Below, piece after piece: positions 16,958 through 24,738 of a DNA stretch of 35,933 nucleotides. The stretch spans positions 253 through 36,185 of the forward strand of contig NZ_JAHCMB010000190.1 of the NCBI RefSeq assembly GCF_019904155.1. The letters are read 5' to 3'. Source of the DNA: Paenibacillus sinensis (GTDB taxonomy: Bacteria; Bacillota; Bacilli; Paenibacillales; Paenibacillaceae). Made by a program: the position numbers and the translations under genes. The notes beneath the pieces are model-generated. The model was not told where the DNA came from, did no database searches, and saw only the letters and a program-made list of their open reading frames with translations. Position 1 is the stretch's first letter, and every line of letters begins with the position of its first letter.

Positions 16958-18979
16958 ATGATTACACTGAGTCTAAAAGTTAAAATAAGCATATGTCTCG
17001 TGCTGATTATCAGCATACCGCTCGTTATATCCGGATATTTCTCGTACAGCCTGTCCTCGGATGCCCTTCAGTCCGCCATACAAGATGAACTCCGCAAGAC
17101 GACCGCTTCGGCTTCAGAAGCCGTGGAGAGCAAGCTTGATACCGTCCGCCACGATTTGGAGATTGCGGCCCTTAACGGCGATCTTGCCCGACTGGCCGGG
17201 AATCCGGGTAGTCAAGAGCTTCGAACCGCAGTTTATCGCTATTCCGCCGATGTCCAGCAGCAGAACAAGGATCTGATCGAGCTGCTTATCATCGCGGATT
17301 CCCAGGGACAAGCCCTGGTAACAAGCGCATCGGATGCACCCGATCTGAACGTAAGCGACCGCGAATATTTCAAGCAGGCGCTGCAGGGCAGCCCGGCCGT
17401 CAGCGATGTGCTTGTATCCAAGGACAGCGGGAACCCGATTGTCGCCATTGCGCTGCCGCTTCAGAGCGGCGGAAGCACGGCGGGCGTCCTGATCGGAACC
17501 ATTCCGTTCACCGCCATCTCGTCTCCGGTTGATGCCGTGAAGATTGGCAACAATGGCTATGCCTACATGCTCAACAAGAGCGGGCTCGTGCTGGCTCATC
17601 CGGTGAAAGACAAGATTATGAATGAGAACTTTACGGATAACGGACATAAAGAAATGAATGATCTGGTCAAGCAGGTGGTTGCGGGAAGCAGCAATGAAGG
17701 ATTCTATACCTTTGAGGGCATACATAAGTTTGTAACCTTCCAGAAGTCGGGGAACTGGCTGGTGGCGACTACCGCGGATTATAATGAATATATGGCTCCC
17801 GCGTTCAAAATCCGGACAGGTACTATCTGGATCACCGCAGCGTGCATTGTGGCTGCTATCGTGGTTGCCCTGATCCTTACCCTGCTTGGCATTCTGCGTC
17901 CGATCAAGCGGCTGCAGTCGGCTATGGTGGTTGCCGGTGAAGGAGATCTGAGAGTACGGACGGATATCCGGACAGGAGACGAGTTCCAGACGCTTGGCGG
18001 AGCCTTTAATCAGATGGTACAGAAGCAGGAGGAGATGATCGGAAGCATCCAGGCGGGTTCCATGGCGCTGATGAATATGTCGGAGGCGCTGGCCAGCTCG
18101 TCTGAGGAATTCAGCGCGTCGATCGAAGAGATCAACTCCAGCTCTCAGGAAATTGCTGCGGGGGCGGAGAACAGCAACCAGTCCGTGCTGGAGGCTTCCC
18201 AGGTGCTGGTCCAGATGTCCAGTCTGGTTCAGCTGGCCCAGAGCAAAGCAAGTACGGCGAATGCCAACGCGATTGCGGCCAATGAAGCCGCTCAGGACGG
18301 CCGGGTCAAAATCGCGGATACCGTGAAGGCCATGGAAGTGATCCATGCCAATACGGGAGAGACTGAGACCATTCTGGAGGCGGTTCATGCCCAATCGGCG
18401 CATGTCTCTGAAATTGTCGGGGTCTTGAACGGCATTGCAAGGCAGACGAATCTGCTCGCGCTGAATGCGGCGATTGAAGCTTCGCGAGCCGGGGAGCATG
18501 GAAGAGGATTTGCCGTGGTGGCGGGCGAGGTCAGAAAGCTGTCCGACGAATCCAACCTCAGGGCTACCGAGATATCCGAGATGATCGGCGAGATGGTGAA
18601 TCGGATCTCGACTGCCGTAACCGCGATGCGCGGCGCCTCCCAGGCGGTGAAGGAAGGCCGGGGAGTCGTACACGAAACCGACCAGGCCTTTATGCGAATC
18701 ATGGAAAAGGTGCAGAATATCGAGGGCAATGTTGATGAAATCGTGGATATCACCCGGGATGAAGTTGCTACATCGGATCAGATCATCAAGCTGATCGATT
18801 CCATGGGGTCGGTCTCGGAACAAGCGGTATATGCGAGCGAAAGCGTGGCCAGCGCAATTGAACAGCAGGCATCGACAGTTAACCAGATCGCCGCTTCGGC
18901 GCAAGAGGTAAGTGCCACTTCAGTCGAACTGGAGCATCTGGCGGAGAACTTTATAATACGAGGTGAACAGCATGAGTGA
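16958..18979 (+). CDS. Methyl-accepting chemotaxis protein (dCache)
   Basis: A 673-residue chemoreceptor. Membrane segments are near residues 8-28 and 284-308; between them is an extracellular sensor of double-Cache type (DREYFKQALQGSPAVSDVLVSKDSGNPIVAIALPL; NGYAYMLNKSGLVLAHP). A HAMP region follows (LGILRPIKRLQSAM), and the signalling hairpin carries the conserved tip ARQTNLLALNAAIEASRAGEHGRGFAVVAGEVRKLSDES. The usual C-terminal receptor-methylation pentapeptide is not evident. It sits inside a partner-switch operon and overlaps the STAS gene by 8 nt. It could feed ligand information to that switch or be regulated by it. Confidence 0.94.
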   Translation: MITLSLKVKISICLVLIISIPLVISGYFSYSLSSDALQSAIQDELRKTTASASEAVESKLDTVRHDLEIAALNGDLARLAGNPGSQELRTAVYRYSADVQQQNKDLIELLIIADSQGQALVTSASDAPDLNVSDREYFKQALQGSPAVSDVLVSKDSGNPIVAIALPLQSGGSTAGVLIGTIPFTAISSPVDAVKIGNNGYAYMLNKSGLVLAHPVKDKIMNENFTDNGHKEMNDLVKQVVAGSSNEGFYTFEGIHKFVTFQKSGNWLVATTADYNEYMAPAFKIRTGTIWITAACIVAAIVVALILTLLGILRPIKRLQSAMVVAGEGDLRVRTDIRTGDEFQTLGGAFNQMVQKQEEMIGSIQAGSMALMNMSEALASSSEEFSASIEEINSSSQEIAAGAENSNQSVLEASQVLVQMSSLVQLAQSKASTANANAIAANEAAQDGRVKIADTVKAMEVIHANTGETETILEAVHAQSAHVSEIVGVLNGIARQTNLLALNAAIEASRAGEHGRGFAVVAGEVRKLSDESNLRATEISEMIGEMVNRISTAVTAMRGASQAVKEGRGVVHETDQAFMRIMEKVQNIEGNVDEIVDITRDEVATSDQIIKLIDSMGSVSEQAVYASESVASAIEQQASTVNQIAASAQEVSATSVELEHLAENFIIRGEQHE

Positions 18980-19253
18980 AACGGTGATCCGGATTCCGCA
19001 GGAATTCTCCGTCGAGAAAGCCTGGCTATTCAGGGATGAGGTCCGCAGTCTTATTGAAGAAGGAACACTTGTCTTTATGCTGGATTTCAGCGACTGCGCC
19101 TTTATCGACAGTACGGGGCTCGGCGTGATCGTGAGTTCCTACAAGAAGTGCGTGGAAGCGGGCGGCAATATCCGGTTAAAGTCGCTCTCGCCAAATGTGA
19201 TGAATGTCTTCCAGCTGACGAGACTGAATCATGTGTTTGAGATTCTTCCCTAG
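18972..19253 (+). CDS. STAS-domain anti-sigma antagonist (RsbV-like)
   Basis: A 93-residue STAS protein. The phosphorylation loop reads FIDSTGLGVIVSS with Ser47 as the expected target of the RsbW-like kinase, and the strand-helix pattern matches SpoIIAA/RsbV. ATG 18972 has GAGGTG 7 nt upstream. It overlaps the chemoreceptor gene by 8 nt and ends the operon. The family role is to sequester the kinase when unphosphorylated; here the released target is unknown. Confidence 0.92.
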   Translation: MSETVIRIPQEFSVEKAWLFRDEVRSLIEEGTLVFMLDFSDCAFIDSTGLGVIVSSYKKCVEAGGNIRLKSLSPNVMNVFQLTRLNHVFEILP

Positions 19254-19281
19254 AAGGCATATCAAGATTGAAATCATCCAT

Positions 19282-19328
19282 GAAGCTACTCTTCGGCGGT
19301 TATCCGCTGTAGAGCAGCTTCTTTTTTT
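19282..19328 (+). terminator. Terminator of partner-switch operon
   Basis: GAAGCT.CTCT pairs with AGAG.AGCTTC, with an inner GCGG/CCGC stem, and is followed by seven T. It lies 28 nt after the STAS stop. Confidence 0.88.
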
Positions 19329-19351
19329 GCGCAAAAAGGGGCGTTTTGTAC

Positions 19352-19403
19352 TTTACAAATGAACAGGTTGGTTATATAGTTAGTTACATGAGTAATTAAC
19401 CAA
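19352..19403 (+). promoter_or_regulatory. Promoter and operator of GntR-ABC operon
   Basis: TTTACA (19352-19357), 17-nt spacer, TATAGT (19375-19380). TTGGTTA (19368-19374) and TAACCAA (19397-19403) form a perfect inverted repeat flanking the -10, and TAGTTAC-ATGA-GTAATTA lies within it. Position suggests repression by the first gene product, a GntR regulator. Confidence 0.65.
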
Positions 19404-19426
19404 TTAGGTTGTCTGGAGGTGCGAAA

Positions 19427-19786
19427 ATGGATGACAGCCGACCAATTTTTCAGCAGATTTCGGAGAAGATCGAGAATGATATATTGGAAATGAGGCTGCC
19501 GGAGGAGAGCCAGGTCCCATCCACCAATCAGTTCGCGGTTCTGTACCAGATCAACCCGGCTACGGCAGCCAAGGGTGTGAATGTGCTGGTGGATGATGGG
19601 ATTCTGTACAAGAAGCGCGGCATCGGCATGTTCGTTGCGGAAGGAGCGAGAGAGAAGCTGATGGAGAAGAGACGGGAGCATTTCTATGAACAGTATGTAG
19701 TGGCGCTGCTCCAGGAAGCGAAGAAGCTTGGCATATCGGTGGAGCAGGTTACCGCGATGATCTCGAAAGGAGCCGGGGACAGATGA
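19427..19786 (+). CDS. GntR-family regulator (YtrA subfamily)
   Basis: A 119-residue regulator. The winged helix spans about residues 1-70 (RPIFQQISEKIENDILEMRLPEESQVPSTNQFAVLYQINPATAAKGVNVLVDDGILYKKRGIGMFV), followed by a short helical tail of about 45 residues, as in YtrA-type GntR proteins that control ABC exporters. ATG 19427 has GGAGGT 7 nt upstream. It overlaps the ATPase gene by 4 nt, so the three genes form one translationally coupled operon. Confidence 0.92.
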   Translation: MDDSRPIFQQISEKIENDILEMRLPEESQVPSTNQFAVLYQINPATAAKGVNVLVDDGILYKKRGIGMFVAEGAREKLMEKRREHFYEQYVVALLQEAKKLGISVEQVTAMISKGAGDR

Positions 19787-20682
19787 ATATGATGACCGTA
19801 AAAGGTTTGAGCAAGCGATACAAGGATTTGATTGCCGTCGAAGACATTTCCTTCAATCTGGAGCAGGATCGGATCTACGGATTGATCGGGAGAAACGGCG
19901 CGGGTAAGACGACATTGATGCGTATGCTGACGTCCCAACTGGAGGCCAGCTCCGGGGAGATCCGCATATTCGGTGAGCATCCCAGGGAGAACAGCCGGGT
20001 GCTTAGCCAAATCTGCTTCATCAAGGAGAGCCAGCAGTACCCGGATCATTATAAAGTTCGCGATGCGCTGGATGTCGGGGCATTGCTGTTCCCGCAGTGG
20101 GATCGCGGCTATGCGCTGGAGCTATTGCGTGACTTCGATCTTCCCGAGAAGCGCCAGGTGAAGAAGCTGTCGCGAGGAATGCTCTCCAGTCTAGGTATCA
20201 TCATCGGTCTGGCTAGCAGAGCCCCCTTAACGATGTTTGACGAGCCTTATTTGGGGTTGGATGCGGTTGCCAGAGAAATTTTTTACGACAGGCTGCTTGA
20301 AGATTATCAGCTCAATCCCCGTACTTTCATTATCTCGACTCATCTGATCGACGAAATCAGCCGCATACTCGAACATATCCTGCTCATCGACAAAGGCCGG
20401 CTTGTACTCGATACAGAGACAGATGAGCTTCGAGGAACCGCTTATACCGTGACCGGCCCTGCATCCGCAGTTGAGACCTTTCTTCAGGGACGCAGCGTCA
20501 TGAGCCGCGAGCACATTGGAGGGTACATCAAGGCATCGGTCCGGGAGACCCTGAATTCTCAAGCGCAGAGGCAGTCGGTGGAATTGGGTCTCGATCTATC
20601 CTCGGTATCCCTGCAGCAGCTCATTGTATATATGACCGGGAAGAGACAGAACGACAGAGAGAGGGAGGAAAAGATGTTATGA
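19783..20682 (+). CDS. ABC transporter ATP-binding protein
   Basis: A 299-residue ATPase. Walker A is GRNGAGKT at residues 36-43, the signature is degenerate LSRGM at 129-133, and Walker B with the catalytic glutamate is LTMFDEP ending in D153-E154, followed by an H-loop STH. The type is that of YtrB/CcmA-like exporters or cell-envelope stress transporters controlled by YtrA-type GntR regulators. It overlaps its neighbours by 4 nt on each side and works with the following membrane protein. Confidence 0.94.
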   Translation: MNMMTVKGLSKRYKDLIAVEDISFNLEQDRIYGLIGRNGAGKTTLMRMLTSQLEASSGEIRIFGEHPRENSRVLSQICFIKESQQYPDHYKVRDALDVGALLFPQWDRGYALELLRDFDLPEKRQVKKLSRGMLSSLGIIIGLASRAPLTMFDEPYLGLDAVAREIFYDRLLEDYQLNPRTFIISTHLIDEISRILEHILLIDKGRLVLDTETDELRGTAYTVTGPASAVETFLQGRSVMSREHIGGYIKASVRETLNSQAQRQSVELGLDLSSVSLQQLIVYMTGKRQNDREREEKML

Positions 20683-21374
20683 ACCGGGTCCGGGGGGTAT
20701 GGGGAATTCAAATGAAGGGGATCAGAGGGGCACTTTTCAGTCCCTGGCTGATTGTTGCGGCTATTTTCATCTTGAACTTCATCGGACTTCAGGTTGCCGG
20801 CACATCGACGGGGGTGGATGAAGGCTATAACGGGGCTATCGTAACGCTCTATATTTACGCTTTTGTATACAGTATCGTTATGGTCAATCAGACCTACCCC
20901 TATGCAATCGGCATGAGCGTCCGCAGGGCGGATTATTTCAATGGAAGCTTGCTGTTTCTGGTCTTCACCGGCGCCGTAAGCGCAGTAATCACGGTGATGC
21001 TGAGTACGGTGGAGCAGTGGACCTCCAGATGGGGTGGAACGATCCAATTCTTCACCTTGCCGTATATTAATGAAGGAGGAGTACTGCGGCAATTCATTGT
21101 CATCTTTATCCTCATGATGGTGTTTAATCTTAGTGGCTTCTTCTTCGGTTCGCTTCACCGGTGCTTTAAAGGTAAAGGGGTGTGGATGTTCTTTGGAGGA
21201 TGTGCCGTTGTTATTGGACTTCTGATTTATATACCGGGAGGCCGGGAATCATTGTTGAACATTGCGAATTGGATAGGTAATCATGACGCGTTCACAATGG
21301 GGTTGATCTCTATTCCATTGGCAGGGGTTCTGGCGCTGGTCTCATGGGCATTGCTGCAAAAAGCGGAGGTATAA
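20679..21374 (+). CDS. ABC transporter permease subunit
   Basis: A 231-residue membrane protein with about six hydrophobic segments (for example LFSPWLIVAAIFILNFIGL, IVTLYIYAFVYSIVMV, GCAVVIGLLIYIPGG, LISIPLAGVLALVSWALL). No conserved domain motif stands out, but its position, 4-nt overlap with the ATPase gene and size fit an ABC-2-like permease partner. Dif-like site 3 starts 16 nt after its stop, before the terminator at 21443. Confidence 0.8.
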   Translation: MNRVRGVWGIQMKGIRGALFSPWLIVAAIFILNFIGLQVAGTSTGVDEGYNGAIVTLYIYAFVYSIVMVNQTYPYAIGMSVRRADYFNGSLLFLVFTGAVSAVITVMLSTVEQWTSRWGGTIQFFTLPYINEGGVLRQFIVIFILMMVFNLSGFFFGSLHRCFKGKGVWMFFGGCAVVIGLLIYIPGGRESLLNIANWIGNHDAFTMGLISIPLAGVLALVSWALLQKAEV

Positions 21375-21390
21375 GTGTAGATGGGGTTTC

Positions 21391-21418
21391 GAATAACATA
21401 ATAAATATTATGTAAACT
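21391..21418 (+). repeat. dif-like Xer site, copy 3
   Basis: Left arm GAATAACATAA, centre TAAATA, right arm TTATGTAAACT, the last identical to the XerD arm of B. subtilis dif. ACATAATA and TATTATGT form a perfect 8-bp inverted repeat about a 2-nt AA centre. It lies between the permease stop codon and the next terminator. Confidence 0.72.
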
Positions 21419-21442
21419 TAATTGCATGAATAACTCTGGATG

Positions 21443-21467
21443 GCGCTCTTCGACGAGCGCTTTTTTT
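21443..21467 (+). terminator. Terminator downstream of dif-like site 3
   Basis: GCGCTC-TTCGAC-GAGCGC followed by seven T. It lies 24 nt past the dif-like site and 68 nt past the ABC permease stop, and could terminate the GntR-ABC operon. Confidence 0.88.
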
Positions 21468-21514
21468 CTTTGGACCATACAATCGTTCACCATGTAAAAT
21501 GAAGAGAGGCTCGA

Positions 21515-21994
21515 ATGGGCCAATTCTTCATCGGAGAGAGAGGCATAAGAGAGATGGAATCCATCACGATCAGGCAAGTGAGCTGGGGAACGCCGGAATA
21601 CCATGAGGCACTGTCGCTGCGGGATAGAGTGCTTCGCCGTCCGCTTGGGATGAGCATCATGGATGATCCCTGGCAGCAGGAAACCCAGGACATACATATT
21701 TGTGCCGGCAGCAGCGGTGAATGGGTTGGCGTCTTGCTGCTGCGGAAGCTGGATGACATAACGGTCCAAATGAAACAGGTTGCCGTTGACGAGGTGGCAA
21801 GAGGCCGGCAGGTAGGCAGTCGAATGGTCGAATTTGCCGAAGCTCTTGCCAGAGAAGAGGGATATCACCGGATCGTGCTGCATGCGCGTGAAACGGCGGT
21901 TCCTTTTTATGAAAAAATGAATTATAAGTGCGAAGGGGAAGGATTTACGGAAATCGGCATTCCCCACAGGCATATGTACAAGGTTATCCGATAG
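21515..21994 (+). CDS. GNAT-family N-acetyltransferase
   Basis: A protein of up to 159 residues with a GNAT fold. The acetyl-CoA binding segment is VKQVAVDEVARGRQVGSRMVEFAEALAREEGY (motif A, with a variant RGRQVGSR loop) and motif B is IVLHARETAVPFYEKMNYK. Resembles the ElaA/YjcF-type small acetyltransferases. The start may be 21515 (GAGAGG 5 nt upstream) or 21554 (GGAGAGAGAGG upstream, starting at the fold). It has its own start after the terminator and overlaps the end of a minus-strand pseudogene by 11 nt. Confidence 0.88.
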   Translation: MGQFFIGERGIREMESITIRQVSWGTPEYHEALSLRDRVLRRPLGMSIMDDPWQQETQDIHICAGSSGEWVGVLLLRKLDDITVQMKQVAVDEVARGRQVGSRMVEFAEALAREEGYHRIVLHARETAVPFYEKMNYKCEGEGFTEIGIPHRHMYKVIR

Positions 21995-22226
21995 TGTCTG
22001 AGGCGCTCTCATGTGCTTCGTGATAGACTCCCTTCCATCTGGTTTTTGATACCTCGTTAAATTCCTGCTGGGCATCGATAATTGCATGCTTTAGTTCTGT
22101 CTAAGGCGACTTTCAGCTTTCGTGGTTGGAATACGGTTGTATGAGTGCATAATCGATGCCTTGCTTAGTAAGAATTCTTCCTCGTAAGTATAATCTGCTG
22201 GTTAGTTACCACTCAAAGAATTTCAT
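21984..22226 (-). pseudogene. Unrecognised gene remnant with in-frame stops
   Basis: Read on the minus strand from an ATG at 22226, with AAGGA upstream, one frame runs 80 codons to a TAA at 21984. It is broken by three in-frame stops (codons 7, 38 and 42) but not by frameshifts. The last segment, from TELKHAIIDAQQEFNEV to WKGVYHEAHESASDT, looks protein-like. I do not recognise the family. It lies in the block between dif-like sites 3 and 4, beside other decayed genes. Confidence 0.45.
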
Positions 22227-22290
22227 CTCAAAATCCTTATGTACCGGTGAGAATTACATGAGTTTCTTTAGCAAGGTATTATATTTAAAG

Positions 22291-22326
22291 CACTACCTTG
22301 ACAGTCATAGTAGTGTGTCGTATCAT
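22291..22326 (+). promoter_or_regulatory. Promoter and candidate PadR operator
   Basis: TTGACA (22298-22303), 17-nt spacer, TATCAT (22321-22326), about 20 nt before the PadR start. CACTAC (22291-22296) and GTAGTG (22310-22315) form an inverted repeat over the -35, a plausible site for autoregulation by PadR. Confidence 0.7.
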
Positions 22327-22346
22327 GCAAGTGTGGAGGTGATTGT

Positions 22347-22676
22347 ATGAGCGAGAACAAAATCACATCCGACCTGCTGCGCGGTCATACGGATACGATG
22401 ATTCTACGGCTCTTGTCCGAAGCTGACCGCTACGGCTATGAGATTGTCAAGTTGATTGCCGAGCGCTCGGGTGGTGAGTATGAATTAAAGGAAGCCACGA
22501 TGTATTCCAGTGTCCGTCGGCTTGAGGCAGACGGTGATATCGAGTGGTATTGGGGCGATGAATCTCAGGGCGGACGGCGTAAATACTTTAGGATTACCGA
22601 GAAAGGCAAGGAAACTTACGCCCGCAACAAAAGCAACTGGGAGTATGCAAAACGCGTGCTTGAGAGCTTATTATAG
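22347..22676 (+). CDS. PadR-family transcriptional regulator
   Basis: A 109-residue winged-helix protein. The signature DLLRGHTDTMILRLLSEADRYGYEIVKLI is at residues 9-37, followed by ELKEATMYSSVRRLEADGDIEWYWG and GGRRKYFRITEKGKE. PadR proteins of this size usually repress an adjacent transporter or permease-prefix gene. Start follows GGAGGTGATTGT. The pentapeptide protein gene begins 14 nt later, and the remains of an ABC transporter follow, the usual target of such a regulator. Confidence 0.93.
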   Translation: MSENKITSDLLRGHTDTMILRLLSEADRYGYEIVKLIAERSGGEYELKEATMYSSVRRLEADGDIEWYWGDESQGGRRKYFRITEKGKETYARNKSNWEYAKRVLESLL

Positions 22677-22690
22677 GGAGGCTTGATGTT

Positions 22691-23557
22691 ATGAATGAGA
22701 AATTGAACAACTATTTGAACGGCGTGTTCGCACCATACGATGGGGTAAAGAGCGTTGCCGATTTAAAGACCGACCTGCTCTCCGATTTGCAGGAGCGGTT
22801 CCAAGAGCTTAAAGCCGAAGGCAAGGACGATGAAACAGCCTTTGAGATGACCGTTGACAGCATCGGCGACATTGAGCAAACGGTGCAAGAGGTGGCTAAT
22901 CTCTCCCGCTCGCTGGAACGGCAGGTGGTGACTAACTTAAGTGCAAGCAACCTGCCGGAGAGCGACTTTGCCGGCGTTATCGCGCATAAAGCAAAATTTG
23001 CAGCGAGTGCGTTACGGGGCTCCGACTTTACGGGTGCTGACTTGACGGGCAGCACATTTGCGAGCAGTGACGTGCGTGAAGCCATTTTTGACCATGCCAA
23101 TCTGACTGACTGCAACCTATCTACCAATGATCTTACGGATTCGAACTTCCATAAATCCATCCTTGAACGTACCAGCATCAGCAAGTCGGGTCTGGATGGA
23201 GCAAAATTCATCGATGTAGAGCTAACAGATGTCAAGTTAACCATGACCGATCTTAGAAAAACAGTCTTTGTTAGATGTACCTTTAGCGGAGTGGATTTCA
23301 AATATACGGATCTGCGAGGGCTGCGATTTGACGGGCAGACCTTCATAGGCGTCAAATTTGACAAGTCGGCGCTGAACGAGGTTTCCTTTAAAGATGCGGT
23401 ACTCAAAAATGTTTCGTTCCTTGCCGGCTTTGCTTTGTCCAAGAAGTATTACCGGGCCATTAAAACCATCTGCTTTGACGGCGCAGTCATGGATAAGCTG
23501 ACCTATGCTGCGCTTAAAGGCATGGATGCCGATTTGTCCAAGGTTATTGTTCGATAA
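22691..23557 (+). CDS. Permease-prefix and pentapeptide-repeat protein
   Basis: A 288-residue protein. Residues 1-75 resemble the permease-prefix domain (MNEKLNNYLNGVFAPYDGVKSVADLKTDLLSDLQERFQELKAEGKDDETAFEMTVDSIGDIEQTV) that usually precedes membrane permeases next to PadR genes. Here it is followed by about 150 residues of pentapeptide repeats (A[DN]LxG-type runs such as SALRGSDFTGADLTGSTFASSDVREAIFDHANLTDCNL), which fold into a right-handed beta helix. No membrane segment is seen, so it is likely cytosolic. GGAGG precedes the ATG. Function unknown; it may be a modular partner for the lost ABC transporter. Confidence 0.85.
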   Translation: MNEKLNNYLNGVFAPYDGVKSVADLKTDLLSDLQERFQELKAEGKDDETAFEMTVDSIGDIEQTVQEVANLSRSLERQVVTNLSASNLPESDFAGVIAHKAKFAASALRGSDFTGADLTGSTFASSDVREAIFDHANLTDCNLSTNDLTDSNFHKSILERTSISKSGLDGAKFIDVELTDVKLTMTDLRKTVFVRCTFSGVDFKYTDLRGLRFDGQTFIGVKFDKSALNEVSFKDAVLKNVSFLAGFALSKKYYRAIKTICFDGAVMDKLTYAALKGMDADLSKVIVR

Positions 23558-23570
23558 GGAGTGGGAACTG

Positions 23571-23801
23571 ATGCAGAATAATTCGATTCAAGTCATTGGC
23601 CTGCAAAAGTCATACAAGTAGCAGCAAGTCCTAAAGGGCGTTGACTTCGAGGTGGCAAAGGGCGGTATTTTCGCTCTGCTCGGCTATAACGGAGCGGGCA
23701 AGACAGCGATTGTCAAAATCCTCGCCACACTGCTCAAACCAGACAGCGGCAGAGCCGCCATAAACGGGTTCGATGTGGTGTCCAAATCCGGTGCCAACTG
23801 A
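23571..23801 (+). pseudogene. Truncated ABC transporter ATPase
   Basis: The ATG at 23571 starts a DrrA-type ATPase: MQNNSIQVIGLQKSYK, then an in-frame TAG at 23619-23621, then QQVLKGVDFEVAKGGIFALLGYNGAGKTAIVKILATLLKPDSG with an intact Walker A. The TAG replaces what is probably a CAG codon. The frame ends at 23799-23801 near a breakpoint; the rest of the ATPase, including Walker B, is gone. It continues the PadR-pentapeptide operon. Confidence 0.85.
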
Positions 23802-23988
23802 GTCGATGCCGCCGGTCGTTCGCGTCTTTGCCGATAACCAGCCGGTGACTGCGATCGTGGAAGCCATTCGTGCGCTATTGTCCGGACAGCCGGTAGGCAA
23901 GGATATATGGCTCGCTCTGCCGTGGTGTGTTGGGATTTTGCTCGCAGCGTACTTTATTGCGATGAGAGTATATAAAAAGCGGGTGTGA
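23791..23988 (+). pseudogene. C-terminal remnant of ABC-2 permease
   Basis: Fused directly to the ATPase fragment, the frame VPTESMPPVVRVFADNQPVTAIVEAIRALLSGQPVGKDIWLALPWCVGILLAAYFIAMRVYKK matches the last 65 residues of DrrB-type ABC-2 permeases (NPVT and EAIRALL motifs and a final membrane helix). The middle of the ATPase gene and most of the permease are missing, consistent with one deletion of more than 1 kb joining the two genes. Confidence 0.8.
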
Positions 23989-24019
23989 AATAGTAAAAGA
24001 CGGGGAAAAACGGCCTCAA

Positions 24020-24053
24020 AAAACAGCGTATAACATAAATTATACGCTGTTTT
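24020..24053. terminator. Bidirectional hairpin after ABC remnant
   Basis: AAAACAGCGTATAA pairs perfectly with TTATACGCTGTTTT around CATAAA (14 bp). It lies 31 nt after the permease remnant and probably terminates the original PadR operon. Confidence 0.75.
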
Positions 24054-24221
24054 GATTCAGAAGGATTGAATCCGCGGCTTATGTCCAGTTATCCATAGAA
24101 AATGAAGAATTCTGGAGCGCAAATAAGCGCTGTGAACGGACGAGGTGAATCAGACTTCAATCCAATTGAGGAGACAATCATGGAATGATCCAATACATAG
24201 CGCTTGCTGGAGAATTATGCC

Positions 24222-24497
24222 ATGATGAGTTCGGAGTTATTCGGAGATAAAGTTATTGGAAAGGCGGGAGAAAAAGTGGTAACCACACCTCATGGGATTG
24301 GCGGATTGTTTTTCGGAGGATTTACTGTATTCGGCATTTTAATTTCGCTGGTTTGGATGGTCATTGGGGTATATGTCGTGATACTCGTGATTAAAGCACT
24401 GCGCAGAGCGATCGAGGCGCTTGACCTCTATATTTATTCCAAAAATCGGGAAATTCGCAAAACCCATGAATCAAGCAATATTGATCTCAATAAATGA
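24222..24497 (+). CDS. Small membrane protein, unknown function
   Basis: A 91-residue protein starting at tandem ATGs (24222/24225) with GGAG 9 nt upstream. A hydrophobic stretch (residues about 27-60, GIGGLFFGGFTVFGILISLVWMVIGVYVVILVIKAL) forms one long or two short membrane segments, followed by a charged tail (KNREIRKTHESSNIDLNK). I do not recognise the family. Dif-like site 4 starts 5 nt after the stop codon. Confidence 0.6.
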   Translation: MMSSELFGDKVIGKAGEKVVTTPHGIGGLFFGGFTVFGILISLVWMVIGVYVVILVIKALRRAIEALDLYIYSKNREIRKTHESSNIDLNK

Positions 24498-24502
24498 AAA
24501 TA

Positions 24503-24530
24503 ACATAACATAACTCATATTATGTTAACC
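24503..24530 (+). repeat. dif-like Xer site, copy 4
   Basis: Left arm ACATAACATAA, centre CTCATA, right arm TTATGTTAACC. The most divergent centre of the five, but the arms are kept: CATAA on the left and TTATGTnAACY on the right. It is 5 nt after the small membrane protein stop. Confidence 0.65.
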
Positions 24531-24688
24531 AATTCGTGACAACTTCCCCTTACACGTAAACAAGAAGGATCAGACATAGAATGATTGATTCAGAAAGCGG
24601 TGGAGTTCTGTAAGTACAAGGCAGGGTGGAAGTAAATAAACCGGCTTCTTTCTGAAACAAGCTCGATTCCGGTATTAGGCCATTAAGT

Positions 24689-24727
24689 CGATTTGTACGT
24701 TAGTCAAACGTACATTTCGGCTTTTTT
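24689..24727 (+). terminator. Terminator upstream of ECF sigma gene
   Basis: TGTACGTT-AGTCA-AACGTACA with outer CGA/TCG pairs and a 2-nt internal loop, followed by GGCTTTTTT. It would stop transcription coming from the left, isolating the sigma operon. Confidence 0.75.
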
Positions 24728-24738
24728 CATGACTTATC

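Noticed and set aside
17114..18904. Long minus-strand open frame of 596 codons
   Set aside because: Antisense to the chemoreceptor gene, no ribosome site and no recognisable domain.
24623..24633. T-box riboswitch
   Set aside because: Only part of the conserved motif is present and no specifier stem could be identified, so it is kept as a low-interest observation.
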